The notes below the pieces were generated by a model. It was given only the letters and a program-made list of their open reading frames with translations, did no database searches and was not told the DNA's origin. A DNA stretch of 64,000 nt. Source: Chiua virens (taxonomy: Eukaryota; Basidiomycota; Agaricomycetes; Boletales; Boletaceae). The position numbers and the translations under genes are program-made. The stretch spans positions 2,480,001 through 2,544,000 of the forward strand of contig JAHNUO010000004.1 of assembly GCA_019787685.1 (NCBI GenBank), in the 5' to 3' direction. Positions 12,170 through 24,145 of the stretch are shown here, in pieces; position 1 is the stretch's first letter, and each line of letters opens with the position of its first letter.

Positions 12170-12785
12170 CAGTCGGATATATTGCAATGGGACTGAATTG
12201 ATTGGCAGGAATGATATATCAACAAAAGGGGTCCAGTCTGATATATTGCTAGGGTGAACACGATATGAGCGGGTCAGTGATGTATCACACAAGTGCGAGT
12301 ACATACTAGCATGTGGGATATATCACTTGTAATTCAACTGCCTGTGATGGTGGAGCACGAGCGATATATCGCAACTATGGTGAATACAACACAAGCGGGT
12401 CAGTGATATATCACACAAGTGTCAGTAGTACATACTAGCATGTTGGATATACCACTGGTAATCAGATCGCCTGTGATGGTGGAGCACAAGTGATATATCA
12501 CAGCAGTCACCTGATTTCTGGTCCCTGCTCGTAATACAAGCGGCTCAGAGCCAGTGATATATCACACAAGTGTGACTGTGAGTACTTACTAGCATGTTGA
12601 ATACACCACTGGTAATCTGGTCATGGAGCACAAGTGATATATCATATATCATATCGATCATGTTATTCTCCTGCTGGTAATATATCACTAGGGTGAACAT
12701 GATACAAGCAGGTCAGTGATGTATCACACAAGTGTGAAGGTGAATACGTACTAGCGTGTTGAATATATCACTACTACTAGGAGTA
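12170..12785. repeat. Right palindrome array: tandem repeat with (G)TGATATATCA(C)
   Basis: About 600 bp with four to five degenerate units of roughly 120-150 bp. Recurring blocks are CGGGTCAGTGATATATCACACAAGTG, TACTAGCATGTTGGATATA and GTGATGGTGGAGCACAAG. Many palindromes are extended to the 12-mer GTGATATATCAC. The unit differs from that of the left array. Only the palindromic core is shared. Confidence 0.8.
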
Positions 12786-13732
12786 TCTGATCGCCTGTGA
12801 TGGATCCATCACGCCATGGACTGTAGAGTCAATGAAGTTGGTGGTGGTGGAGTTGAGTCGCTCTATTATAGCATGATGGATGATGCTTTCCAAAGCCTCA
12901 GGCAGAGGCAATAATCTGGAACTTCTGGATACCTGCAAGTTCACTGTGAAGGGGTTTGAGGGAGGAGTGTGAACTTGGGGGGCAGGGACATAGCTGCGGG
13001 TAGAAGGGGGTTGCATTTGAGTGGAAGGTGAAGTTGATGGAGTAGCAGGTACCATGGGCACATTGGCGGCCACATTAGCAAGAGTAGGTGTGCGTAGTAC
13101 TTCTGGATCTGGGTCAAAATCCATCATAGTAGGGGACAATGTGGGACTGGACTGCACTATTGCGACAGGCTGTGCAGCTACCACAGGATCACGTTCAAGG
13201 GTTGGGGTGATTAAAGTCTCCACAATCACCTTTTCTGCATTGGAAAAGACGGCAGACACAGAAGACCCTGGGGATGGGTCAGATATAGAGGTTGCATACA
13301 CATATTGAACTAAACCTACCCGGCATGTCATCATCTGTGCAGTCACCAGGAGATGACGGTCGGGAGATGGCAGTCGCGTATGGTGACCCACCAGTGGACT
13401 CAGATTGGGAATCGTTCTAATAGGATGGGCTGAGCATGGTGGCACTAGAGTAGGTAAACGATACTCACCATAGATAGAACACCTCGATCTCTGGCATGCT
13501 TCTTGTGGCTAAACCTAATCTTTAAGCCGTGACGGGATACACGGAAGGGCCCCAGAGGTTGGGGTGTTGGAGCAGGTGCAGCTTCGGGCAGGTCCCGATG
13601 CATAGGCCGATAAGGTTGAGCCCGGACTGGAGGTGGGGCTTTGAGGCTATCCCTATGTTCGGGTACGATTGGATTGAGAGTAAGTGCGCCGCTATTAGTT
13701 CTCCGCTTGTTATAAACCCTATAAGACACCAC
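12777..13732 (-). CDS. Hypothetical Pro/Ser/Thr-rich protein, minus strand
   Basis: The upstream exon (from about 13732) reads RAQPYRPMHRDLPEAAPAP and FRVSRHGLKIRFSHKKHARD. It is followed by a possible short intron (acceptor CTCTAG at about 13447) and a 220-codon open frame rich in Pro, Ser, Thr and Val that ends at 12777. The frame keeps codon structure over 670 bp without stops, which is unusual here. No domain is recognised. The splice between the two parts needs a weak donor. The gene overlaps the right end of the palindrome array. Confidence 0.35.
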
Positions 13733-14249
13733 AGGCTGAGGATTTGGGATGGATTGAGAATCGGGAACAGGCTGAGGGCTGGGTGCTTGCTGAAGTTGAG
13801 CCTCAATATCTTCCTGGGCTGGTGAGTTATTCAGAGTACTGTTAAGGGCTCAAAAATTCTGCTTCGCCTATCCTTTGGTTAGAGGGGGTGCACAGTTGAG
13901 GAGAAAGAGAACAAACCATTTGTGAAATGGTGGCAAGTGCATTAGAAACATTCATAGCCGGCATGACCATTGGCTCTGACTGCAATAAGGACAACATACA
14001 AGAACAAGATACAGAAGTACGTATCCATAGTTGAAATTATATATGGTCTCCCTGAGTTCCTACACGGTAAGTATCAGTTAGCAGACAATAACGGAGGACA
14101 ACATACCAGGTACGCACACCGAATCATTTGATTAATTGTTATACAAGATTGCATTGCATCGGCTCTTCTCAACTTTGTACAATAAAGAAGACTGTACCAT
14201 TAATGTTAAAATGGAATTCTTTTTTGTTTGCGTATCAAGGGGAGAAGTA

Positions 14250-14471
14250 CAGTGACCTCAAAAACCCTTTCCATACTAACCACAACTGCAGTGCACGAAG
14301 TGCACTGCCAGACACTGTGGGAATCCTGCTTAGCTTTGGTGGAGTTATAAATAGCACTTACTCTCAGCTACAAATCAGTCCCCAAGATCATGTGATTTGG
14401 TTCACACGCTGTTAAGATATGATCATTTTGAAACAGCCATGTCATAGAAAGGGTTTTTGAGCTTTTGAAAT
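14250..14471 (+). repeat. Tc1/mariner left terminal inverted repeat
   Basis: Inverted counterpart of 15641-15862. It contains CAAAAACCCTTTCCAT near the outer end and its inverted form AGAAAGGGTTTTTGAGC near the inner end. Confidence 0.9.
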
Positions 14472-14492
14472 CACAAGGGTATTTGGGTATTA

Positions 14493-15512
14493 TTAGTGCT
14501 TGGTATGGCCTCCTTTGGCTTTAAGCACTGCCTGAACCCTCCTAGGCATGCTCTCAATCAATTTCTGACACTGCTCAACTGGTATCCTCTCCCACTCCAT
14601 CTGAACTCTTTCCCACAACTCATGAATCCCATTAGGAGGGTTTTCATGCTCTGCAAGCCTCCTTTTAAGCCATCCCTAGAGATGTTCTATAGAGTTTAGG
14701 TCAGGAGACTGTGCAGGCCAACCCATGGTATCAAATTCCTGCTCCTCTAGCCATTCCTTGACCTTCTTGCAGGTGTGCTTGGGATCATTGTCTTGCTGAA
14801 AGATGGTATCAGGAGGATTGAAACCATAATACTCCAATGTTTGCTTCAGCTCATCCTTCAAAATCTGAAGGTAGAGATCCCCATCCATCCTACCATCAAT
14901 CTTGGAAGCAAATCCAACACCCTTCCAAGTCATACAGCCCCACATCATCAGAGAAACTCCCCAAAACTTGAGGGTCCCATTTACCAGCCTATTACTAAGC
15001 CCCTCACCTGACCTTTTCCAAGCCCATTTACGCCCATCTGACCCTAGGCGATTGATTTTGATCTCATCAGACCATATTGTCTTCTTCCAGTTCTCTATGG
15101 TCCAATCCTTGTGGGCATAAGCAAAATCCAAACAAGCCTTGCAATGCCTAGCAGAGAGAATAGGGTGTTTGGACTTGACCACAGCCTTCATACCAGATTT
15201 CTTCAAATGAAGACAAACTATACTGGCAAAGAGAGGTTCATTGATGATATTGGAGAGAGCTTTGGTCACTTGGACAGCATTTTCAGCTCTGCCAGAGGTG
15301 ATAAGGTGCTAGGCATGGCGAATGTTGGCAGGAGAAAGCTTGGAAGGATGACCTCCAATAGCTTTGGGAAGGGTAGAACACTTCTTTGAGCAAAGTTTGG
15401 ATATAGCAGAAGGGCTGAGACCAGTTTGCTTGGAAATGGCTTCACCAGAGTGGCCAGCATCAAGCAAAGAAAGAATAGTGTTGTGCTAAGTAAGAGAGAG
15501 GGATTTAACCAT
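14493..15512 (-). pseudogene. Tc1/mariner transposase (DD34E), three in-frame stops
   Basis: A single reading frame of 339 codons runs from ATG 15512 to TAA at 14493-14495 with no indel. The N-terminal helix-turn-helix region includes GHSGEAISKQTGLSPSAISK. The catalytic triad is visible: D in IWSDEIKINR, D in FQQDNDPKHTCKKVKEW and E in SPDLNSIEHL, with 34 residues between the second D and the E. It is interrupted by TAG three times: after MVKSLSLT, after SPANIRHA, and where HLWGWLK would lose its tryptophan. All three fit single C-to-T or G-to-A changes, so the copy is recently dead and could be mobilised only in trans. Confidence 0.9.
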
Positions 15513-15640
15513 GATAGTAGTTGAGAATTAAGAAGTGTATGAACTTTTTAAAACTCAGACATGCTATTTACATGTATATCCTTGTTTGCATTAACAAATA
15601 ATGACAAATATTGAATGATTTGATTGAGATCCTAATTATC

Positions 15641-15862
15641 ATTTCAAAAGCTCAAAAACCCTTTCCATGACATGGCTGTTTCAAAATGATCATATTTTAA
15701 CGGCATATGAACCAAATCACATGATCTTGGGAACTGATTTGTAGCTGAGAGTAAGTGCTATTTATAACTCCACCAAATCTAAGCAATATTCCCACAGTGT
15801 CTGGCAGTGCGCTTCGTGCACTGCAGTTGCAGTTAGCATGGAAAGGGTTTTTGAGGTCACTG
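15641..15862 (-). repeat. Tc1/mariner right terminal inverted repeat
   Basis: Reverse complement of the left repeat with a few substitutions. It ends in GGTCACTG|TA. Confidence 0.9.
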
Positions 15863-16137
15863 TAGATTACTACATGACTATCTAGAGTATGTGACGAGAG
15901 GAAAAGAAATATCGTGTGAAAAGTGCCAATCTTTACTGTGATGGTCACATTCAAACTCAGCTTCTGATTAGATAAAATTGTTATTTCACCTAGCCACTCT
16001 AGCACCACTGCACTCAATTAGCCTAGTAAAAATGTATTCGTAGATACAGTCGAAGATCAGGTTTTAGGATCTGCAGCAACAACACAAATTACCCTGTCCC
16101 AAGGGATTTGCTGTTCCTTTGCCAATGAACCATTGAG

Positions 16138-19128
16138 TTATTGCACTGTCAAACACTTACACTTCACTGAAGCAGCAGTGACTTTCAATACACTACCGAC
16201 GGGTTCGCTTTTCCCTCTATCGCTTTCCCTAAGAACCATACACATCATGTTCTTCTCGCAAGGGGCATAGGGTTCTAGATATTTTTTGTCGATATTTTCG
16301 TGTAGGATTTTAGCACCCTTCGAGTGAGATGTGAGTGTGACCATAAGTTGCGAATGGGGTACTGGAAACCCTGAAGCTGAAACTAGTGGATCAGGGACAT
16401 CAGTCATGGCACGACAGCCCTCGTAGTTGCCTTGCCAACCCGATATTTTGAACACTGCCTGATACAACCTCAAGTTCTCCCTCATGATGGAATGTAACAT
16501 GAAGTCTAGTTCTGGAGGATGAGGTAAGTACGTGATAGGCACAGTTTTGGGCGACTCACTTGTCAATGGGGCTCTGAAGATCCGGTATCATCAGCGTCCA
16601 CAACCCAAGGAGCAGCAAGTGTGCCAGGAGTGTCCAAGGTTGATGGCATTGGCAGATGGGTCTTTGCTCTCGTCTCTGCTCATTCTGCTTGCTGGAATGT
16701 GTCCACGACAATAAGAACTTCCCCAGGAGTCAGAACCCTCCCTCCCAATGTAGTTGTGGCGCCTCTGGTGAAGAATTGTATGTTATTAAGGGCTGAAAAT
16801 CTCGCTTGCCATTCAATCTCACCTGATGACAACATGATCTCTCAGAACACAGATGATTGGAGTGTTACCTGGAGCAACTTCGCAAGTGTGATCAGATACA
16901 CTTCATAGGGTTCCCCACTAACTCTTGCAATCACCTTTGATGATTAAAATCTCCTTACCCAGATAACGGTGAGTTTCGTCACAATTGGACACAGGATGGT
17001 CAAGAGCGACGTGCATAATCGGGATGACAAAACGAGGCTACTGACACTATTAAACAAACATGCATGTACAATGGAGGATGCTTACCGGGTTGACCAGAGG
17101 AACGACCTCTAACATCTTTGTGTCAAGGTCAACAGCACCAACTACTCCCTTCACACCAATTGACTTGCCACGCACAACTACAACGGCGTCTCCTACCCTC
17201 ACATTGTAGCCGTGATCAGGTGAAAATTTGAGAGCATTTCCAGGCGGGGTGCATGACAGGATGCAACCAGATCATCCCTGCATGGACATCATCCACCTTC
17301 CCTACCTCATTGCGATAAGGTCCCGAGTGAACACACACAATGTCTCCAATCTGAATGTCACGGATGCTGACTGGACTATCACTATCGAGTCTGGCAAGAG
17401 TTATGTCTGGGACATAAGACTCCAGAAGGTATGGTGGAACACAGATCTTATGAGACCGCATTAGTATAATTTTGGATGAGAATTTGATGAACTCACCGTC
17501 GTTCGGGTATCATCGAGGAACGTGACTTCCTGGGTTTCAATGTTGACATCAATGACCTGTCCGAATTTCCCTATATTTTGGTGGTGGACACTGCTCAGAT
17601 TGCTGTTGGGGTTGAGTATAATCCATACAGTGTTCCCCACCTTGTACACTCTTTGTATACTCGAATTTGATACCGTCAACTGTTGTTCCCCATCCACCGT
17701 TCCGATCGTGGCTGTCCAGTTTTCAAGGTCAATCGAGAGGAGTCGAGCACCGATGTCAATGTGATTGGAGTCATTTACCACGACAAGATTGCCTGGGATC
17801 CAAAATTGTTGGTTGTACGCATTTTGTGTGTCCTTCATGAAGGTCAGGTTCACCCTTGATTCGACGTGGAGCGATATTCGATGGGGAGAAGGGATGGAAC
17901 ATAGGTGCACTTGCCACTCTGGCAGTTGGATCAGCAGGAGTCCCAAGACATACTTGTGCGTGCGGTAATTGTACACAACCTCACCGTGTACCAGATAAGC
18001 CTGGGAACAGTCATAGACCTGCAGGGAGAAAAGCTGGTGAGCGTGTAAAGGGTGACCAATGTGAATGTTGTCGTGTCGTGAGGGCAGCTTCAGTTCTCTG
18101 GATGCAATGAGTAGAAAGACCATTTTTGACTCTGAGTTGAGAGACGAGATGTACACAAGATCACCGTTATACTGTCCACGCTTAGCTATGATTCCCCATG
18201 CAGGGAGTTCACTGTTCTGAGCACCAAAGAGATCGGATGTGGAAACAAGCCCCTCAGCCAGCATGCGCAACCAGTGCTGAATGCAACCTATATGAGAGGG
18301 TAGGACAGCGCTAAGAAAGCTCTTTGGGCTCTCAGCCCAAACATGAACGCGACCGGGGAGTCCATTCACCAGAGACACACTCATGGGCCATATCCAAAGC
18401 AGCTGCAATGTAGCTCGCAGTGGAGCCTGCATGACAATGATTATGCTGCAGTCAAAGAAAATCATATGAAACTCACTAGGAACAATCTGTGCTAACCACA
18501 ATCTTTGTGAATTTCCACTGTTGGGCGAGAGATCTGGTGGTGGAGGCGGCAGTGGCAATGGGGACAGAGGATGGAATATGGACTGCGAATGTGCAGCTGG
18601 GCAGTCGTTACTGTCACACAATCTACAAATATACTTCTCAAATGGAACCGCATTGAATATCGCGTCACACTTATTGAGATTGTTTTTGAACGCAAGGTTT
18701 GAGACAAGATCCTCCCAGTACCTGATCTTTATGTGCTTCCCAATGTGGAAGTTGAATATTTTGGTTAGTCTGTCAAAGGCTACAGACCCATTTAGCCAGT
18801 TGTTGATCATAGTCCAAAGGCCTCTGTCATCCAAAATCTCGAAAGCGTCCTCGATCTCATCCACACTATCATCCGAGTTGCTCCCTTATTGCTGTGATAG
18901 AGCATGTACAACGTCTCTGTATTTCATCTGAGATACAGATGGCGAGGGCAGCAGAAAATGCAAACCATGAGGGTACCTACACTTTGGTGACCGATCAGTG
19001 GCATTAGGGACAATAAAACCATCTAAAATCATGAGATATGAGAACCTAGATGACATGGGGGATATACCTTCTTCTTCCTCTTCTTCTTCCTCACCGTCAT
19101 CTTTGTTCTCACTGACCCAAGCCTCCAA
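16138..19128 (-). pseudogene. Spt5-like protein (acidic N-terminus, NGN-like region, KOW repeats), decayed
   Basis: On the minus strand, an acidic start (AWVSENKDDGEEEEEEEE) is spliced to DGFIVPNATDRSPK and then to MKYRDVVHALSQQ. There an in-frame TAA (18886-18888, probably CAA) precedes a 467-codon frame (18864-17461). That frame contains an NGN-like stretch (PMSVSLVNGLPGRVHVWAES, about residues 160-180) and several KOW-like modules, for example GKFGQVIDVN. Further KOW units follow in the next exons: IGDIVCVHSGPYRNEVGKVD near 17330, and RVGDAVVVVRGKSIGVKGVV near 17150. The C-terminal part is at 16566-16138. Spt5 proteins act in transcription elongation. Divergent KOW-rich copies are multicopy in mushroom genomes and their role is unknown. 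The stop suggests a pseudogene, unless an intron removes it. Confidence 0.6.
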
Positions 19129-19161
19129 ATCGAGATAACATTGAGCTATCCCTCTGTGTGT

Positions 19162-19590
19162 CTAGAGGCAATCAGATAAATTAGCTATGAGAAAACTTAA
19201 GACATACCTTATGCCATTTTCGTGGAGAAGACACCAGGGTAGGCTCCGGGTGTCGACGCTTTGGGCCATCTGAAGGACCTCGAAGACAATTATCATCAGC
19301 AAACAATTGAAAGAGGTTGACTCACCTTGGTTTGCTGGATCATTCGCCAACATTGTCGCGAATCCCTGGGCCTTCATCACGTTCTCTACCGCACTCATGG
19401 CTGCTACCTGATCTTCCTTCTCCAGAAGATAATTGAGCAAGGGTCACCAGTGTTTGACAGCACGGGGACTGATGTTTTCAAGAATGTCATGGAGCTGGAT
19501 GAATGTGAGCCTGTTAGCAGTGTAGTCCCTAATAGCTTGCCATGCATTTTCATGATTGACGAATGGGAGCGAGCCACTGCCTAAAAACAT
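19162..19590 (-). pseudogene. Unknown gene fragment upstream of the Spt5-like gene, one TGA
   Basis: The frame opens at ATG 19590 (MFLGSGSLPFVNHENAWQAI) and runs through LTFIQLHDILENISPRAVKH to an in-frame TGA at about 19443, where CGA would restore arginine. It then continues as LLNYLLEKEDQVAAMSAVEN and ends in probable short introns near 19320 and 19200. It could be the 5' end of the Spt5-like gene or a separate gene. No domain is recognised. Confidence 0.4.
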
Positions 19591-19599
19591 ATCCGTGAG

Positions 19600-20169
19600 T
19601 CCAAATTGTTGAGCACACACACATCACTCACTGGTAGCAGGGCTTGTGGGCAACATTGGTTCTACATGATTCAACCGTTAGCTACTAAATAATTAGGGGC
19701 AGAGTGTATTTACATTACTTTCTTATGGTAGTGCCACAATATGTAGATCGAGGAAGAGGAAAGAGAGACACGAGTGGGCTTGACATGCATTTTGTAGTGA
19801 TAGCTGATTTAGGAAAGTGGACCCCTTTCCAAATTTAGCAGTGAAAGTCATGTGAGGCTATTGGTTAACGGAACGTCTCAAAATTGGGTAGGGGCTTGAG
19901 ACGGGGTATGAGTGAGATCTCACAGTACACAGTGGAGACACCTACCATTGTGTGCATGCAATTGCATGCAATCGAATGCAACACTACTTCGGTCTGACCT
20001 TGATGTGCACAATGTGGACTGGACTGGTTAGTGTTCTGCTAGGCAAGTACCCTGAGACTAACCCTTAATTTTTGCGAAACCATAAGTATTGTATTAATTA
20101 TCTACAGTGATAAATGCATAGTCCTGGTCACTAAGGGGATTAAGGGGAGGATCACTGGGGGGGGTGTCA
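19600..20169. other. No gene recognised
   Basis: Nothing supportable is seen in this stretch apart from the CTTGG target duplication at its right edge. Confidence 0.4.
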
Positions 20170-20174
20170 CTTGG

Positions 20175-20824
20175 TGTTACAATAGTTCCGGGTAGGACCT
20201 AACGTAGCCACAACAGCGCCAAGTACCAAGTGGCTGTGATAACTCAAACAACCACCACTTGATACGTGGTGCACTGAAGAGTTGAATGAGGGTTTTCTGG
20301 TCAGCGGATTGCTACCAGAGAGATGAGTGAAAACTCAGGTGTTGCTGAGAGTTGTCCGGTTGGGAATCTATACCCAAGGGATGGTCGAGGGTCGAGGGTG
20401 TTTTGACTACGTTGAGTCTGAGTGGAGCAGTGATACTCAGCTAGATTGCGGAGATCAAGACTGGTGTACATGAGTATCATCGCGCACGGACCAAGTAACT
20501 AAAAGGGGAAGGCCAAAAGAGCGGAAGGGCAAAAGGCCAAAAGGGAAGTGTGCGATAACCAAAAGGAGAATCGTACGATGTGAAGGCAACGGATGATGAT
20601 GAAGATGAAATGACAAATGTGAAGCCATCGGGTGATGACGAGAATGAAATGAGTAAGTGTGATGCCATTGGATGATGACGAGAAAGAAATGAGTAAGCAC
20701 TCGGGTAACGCCGGTGCGGGGTTAAGAACGTAAGAAGTGAACGAGTACGGATGAATGTACAAAGATACCTAGGTATCAAGTGGACTGAAGTAGTACAAGT
20801 GAAAGAAAGAAAGAAATTGTAACA
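20175..20824. mobile_element. Solo LTR (650 bp) with 5-bp target duplication CTTGG
   Basis: The left end is TGTTACAATAG and the right end GAAATTGTAACA, so the element is TG...CA with a 9-bp inverted terminus TGTTACAAT/ATTGTAACA. It is flanked on both sides by CTTGG (20170-20174 and 20825-20829). The inside has no coding frame. It contains three copies of a roughly 40-bp repeat (20578-20700) around GATGATGACGAGAA and AAATGAGTAAG. It differs from the other two LTR families in this window. The orientation is not fixed. Confidence 0.9.
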
Positions 20825-20901
20825 CTTGGATGGATTGTAGACATAGTCACGGTCAAGTCCCCTATCCTAAGGAGGGTGGCATATGGGATAGATGGGGTAA
20901 G

Positions 20902-22130
20902 TCACATAATAACATTGATAGAAATGCAAATGATGGCAAAGAGTAACATCTGCTTTGTAGAAGATGGATGATGGAAGTGCTGAGTTGCCAGGGAAGAAGA
21001 TCCCTGTAAAGAATGTTGACTCCATTCAATAGCTTGGTGGAAAGTGAGGAACTGGATACAAACTTGCTGTTTTAGGGCCCATATGTTCACACTGCTGTGA
21101 CCATCTAATGCACTCCCCGTTGCAACAATGCATCCGCTCATCCCTTTGAATGCCTGACAAAGGTGATGAGAGGTAATATTGGCCATAGAAAGAAACTCAC
21201 TGCAATGGCAACTATGTGATCTCCCACTAGAGACCAAGTGGTTAGAACACCCCCGAGTAAGATGAGAGTACATATGGCGCCCATGATCTAACTTCTCATG
21301 AAAAGCACCTGTCTAATAATCAAATACTCGCGTGAAACCATTGTCCCCACTGACTATCAGGCATCCTGCTTCGCGTGCAACTGAAATTTGGATGGGAATG
21401 TTGATAAGAATGGCATGATGATAAGTCTTGTCGAGATACATGGTAGGCAAAGTATATCAGTCAACACCATTGTGGAGGTTGGTAATGAATAGTTGCTGGC
21501 CATCTAGACAGGTACTACCACTGCAGTGGGTTCAGTGCCAATCATCTGGGATCTGGGATGTGAACAACACTTACATGTGTCCGTTAACTTTCTTCTTCCA
21601 CTTAAGGTCCCACAGATTGCAGGAGAAACAGTATCTGCCCCCAATAAGTATGGTCAACAAAGTCACATGCAAATGAGACACACACACGAGACCACATTCG
21701 AGAAAGCTGACGAGGAGATTTGAACCATCGTCATAGAAATGAACAGAACGAGCTATATAAGGTTGTTTCTCAGGGTTGGGGGTCAATGACACAAATGATT
21801 CTAAATAGTAAATACAGAAGACAACAAAGTGAGATATAACATGTACTGGCTTCAGGACCAAGTTTCCACAGTTGGACTTGACTGCTACCTGCGCTTGCCA
21901 AACGACTATGGATGGGATCCCATGCAAATGACTTGATGGCACCGCCATGAGCAAGAGTAATTGACCTGAATGTGAACAGAGGCTCGTCCTTGTGTCATTC
22001 GTACAGATGGATGCTGCCATCCGATGCACCAAAGATGAATGTGACTTCCGGTTCAGACAGCTTGATCCATGTGAGGCAAGATATGAACCCTGCAGAGGGG
22101 ACGCAGACCTCCTGGATGATCCATGCTGTG
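20902..22130 (-). pseudogene. WD40-repeat protein, inactivated
   Basis: Minus-strand exons read FIFGASDGSIHLYE, then AIKSFAWDPIHSRLASAGSS and QVQLWKLG; RSVHFYDDGSNLLVSFLECG; WDLKWKKKV; then a block with CLIVSGDNGFTRVFDY; and finally GCIVATGSALDGHSSVNIWA. These are WD40 blades with their GH/WD spacing, in the order used by a multicopy basidiomycete WD40 family. Introns are visible, for example donor GTGAGT with acceptor TTTGTCAG near 21200-21155. In-frame stops occur at the TGA after SIHLYE, a TGA within the HNGVD block and a TAG after RVFDY. Probably a dead scaffold-type gene. Partners are unknown. Confidence 0.65.
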
Positions 22131-22496
22131 CAGGTATATGGAATGGAATGAGGGTATCAAGGTGACAAGGAAAAACAATAATGGTAATAAGTGTTGGGGG
22201 GTGAAAGGGGTGTATCGATTACATCAATTACACACAAAATGTAGTGGATTGGGCTATTAGATTAGTACTGGTGATGGAGGAAGGAGAAGAAGATAACATG
22301 GAATTCTCCAATCCTAAATAGTGATGGACAATTTAAACTCAGCAACTCTATCTGGATATGTCCCTTTCTGAGATGCAAAACAAGGGCGTAGCTACACAAG
22401 CAAAAAAACAAGGACAGCCACACCTAAAAAACGGCCCACCAATAGGTTTGAAAGTAGAATAATGCTTGCTAGGACGACAGTCAAACTGTATATATA

Positions 22497-22979
22497 ATGG
22501 TTGAGAGATTATTGAGAAATACACCATTCACTATGCCCAAGGTTCTGACGTACCATTGGTCCTACCATTGGCATTTTTCTCCTCTCATATGCCAGTCTGT
22601 CTTCTCCCCTGAGTGGGGGGTGACTTCTCCGCCCCTCACACAACACAGAATGTTTCCTCGAAATGACCACCCCGAAGAGTCACAAAGAAATCCTTTGCTG
22701 ACAGAAATCATGCAGGCCAAGACAAAGATCCTTAAACCACGCAGGGAGGTTTCTAGGATCAACCAGGGTGGTTATAATCTGCAAGAGAAATTGGGATGGC
22801 CAATGACTGATTACGAGGAAGTGCGTGTAAGTAACTCACCCTTCAATCTAATTGTTCACCATATGATGAGTGGGCAGACATTTGTGATCCAGCTGGCCCA
22901 AGAGCACCTTTCCATCACAAAACCATGGAGCAAGCAAAAACAAGAGAGCCTCAGGGTTGTTTTTGTCAAAGTGAGTTAA
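22497..22979 (+). other. 160-codon open frame of unknown meaning
   Basis: An uninterrupted frame whose middle looks protein-like (FPRNDHPEESQRNPLLTEIM and EKLGWPMTDYEEVR), with a GTAAGT donor just after the latter. I recognise no domain. It could be one exon of a gene or chance. Confidence 0.25.
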
Positions 22980-23218
22980 TCCATGTCTCTGGAGAAATCA
23001 GCCCCCTACAGAACATAGGCAAAAGAGCAGTACCCACTTTTGAATGAGTACAATGGTGATTGGGTCATTTCTGATTTTCTGACATTGTTCCTAAAAAACA
23101 CCGTCAGGTGGGGAACCTAGCACTCTTCAGCACAAGCACAAACTATATTTTGTAACCTCACAATGTAGAGATGGGTAGTCACAAGTGAGGAATACATGTA
23201 CATATACAATATTTACGT

Positions 23219-23527
23219 TCAGTCATGCCATTCTCCTGGCAATCTGCCCTTTGACTCTAAACGGTTGATGAGCACAACTGGGGGAAAGGAAGAGAGTATA
23301 GATAATGGACCTAGAGCAAGCTGGTGTAGGACAACTGAAATAAGGTACTGACCACCGATACTAAGTGCTTCAGCAATGTTGGGCATTGCAACATGCATTG
23401 TGGTCTGTGAGATGGATGGATCACCAGGATCATCCATGGTAATGTCTGCCAATGAAGTTGCTGCCATGCTGAGGGTTTCAGCATATCTCAGCTGCTCATC
23501 AAGCTTGTACAGAGCATCCTCAAGCAC
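23219..23527 (-). other. Short hypothetical frame, minus strand
   Basis: A frame of about 100 codons (MLEDALYKLDEQLRYAETLS, then MAATSLADITMDDPGDPS) with an ATG-like start and amphipathic helical composition. No homology is recognised and no neighbouring exon could be assigned. Confidence 0.25.
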
Positions 23528-23677
23528 CTCTAACTCCTAATTAAATGCCCGTTTAGTGTGCTTGATTTTTTGGAGAATGCTGTGAAGGTTAAAATCTTGC
23601 CCCTGCTGTCAACATTGGGATTGTACAATCGATAGTCAGTGAAAGACCAAACACTTATGGTGGGCATGGGTCTGATC

Positions 23678-24145
23678 AAAAAGTGAGCGGAGAACGGGGT
23701 GTGGGACAGTCATGACCACACTTATCCGACACTTTTTTCGCTTGTTGCAGCTGTGTCAGCTGTGAGGCCTACCCGACGCTTTTTTCGTCTGTCTCACTTC
23801 TGTCGCTTAGCAATACACTCCTTCCTTTTTTGCTCAGCAAAACCATGTGGCTCGGCTGGTGCCTCTGATCGATGTCCATATTTGGTGCATCAAAAAGTGA
23901 GCGGAGAACGGGGTGTGGGACAGTCGTGACCACACTTATCCGACACTTTTTTTGCTTGTTGTGGCTGTGTCGGCTGCGAGGCCTACCCGATGCTTTTTCG
24001 TCTATCTCGACAGCCGTTGCTTCTTTCGCTTACCAATGCAGTCCTGCCATTTTTGTCCGATGAAACCATGTGGCTTTTCGAACTCAGCTTTCGCGCAATA
24101 TGCTGTCCGTTCAGTAGGCAGCCTTCAAACTCAGCTTTCGCACGA
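23678..24145. repeat. Direct duplication, period 214 bp
   Basis: AAAAAGTGAGCGGAGAACGG at 23678 recurs at 23892, and the following ~130 bp (GACCACACTTATCCGACACT, then a T-rich stretch) are repeated with few differences. A shorter duplication, AACTCAGCTTTCGC, follows at about 24079 and 24128. No gene is recognised. Confidence 0.75.

Larger units (their letters stand above)
14250..15862. mobile_element. Tc1/mariner transposon, complete, flanked by TA
   Basis: A 1613-bp element bounded by TA target dinucleotides at 14248-14249 and 15863-15864. Its termini are CAGTGACCTCAAAAACCC and the reverse complement GGGTTTTTGAGGTCACTG. The terminal inverted repeats are about 222 bp long (14250-14471 and 15641-15862), and near-identity holds over almost all of this length. 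A single transposase gene on the minus strand fills the middle. The internal sub-motif CAAAAACCCTTTCCAT occurs at the outer and the inner end of each TIR, as expected for paired transposase-binding sites in long-TIR Tc1 elements. Confidence 0.95.

Noticed and set aside
4495..12785. Terminal inverted repeats for the proposed KDZ element
   Set aside because: The outer ends of the two palindrome arrays were compared by eye and show only the shared TGATATATCA core, not a TIR or target duplication.
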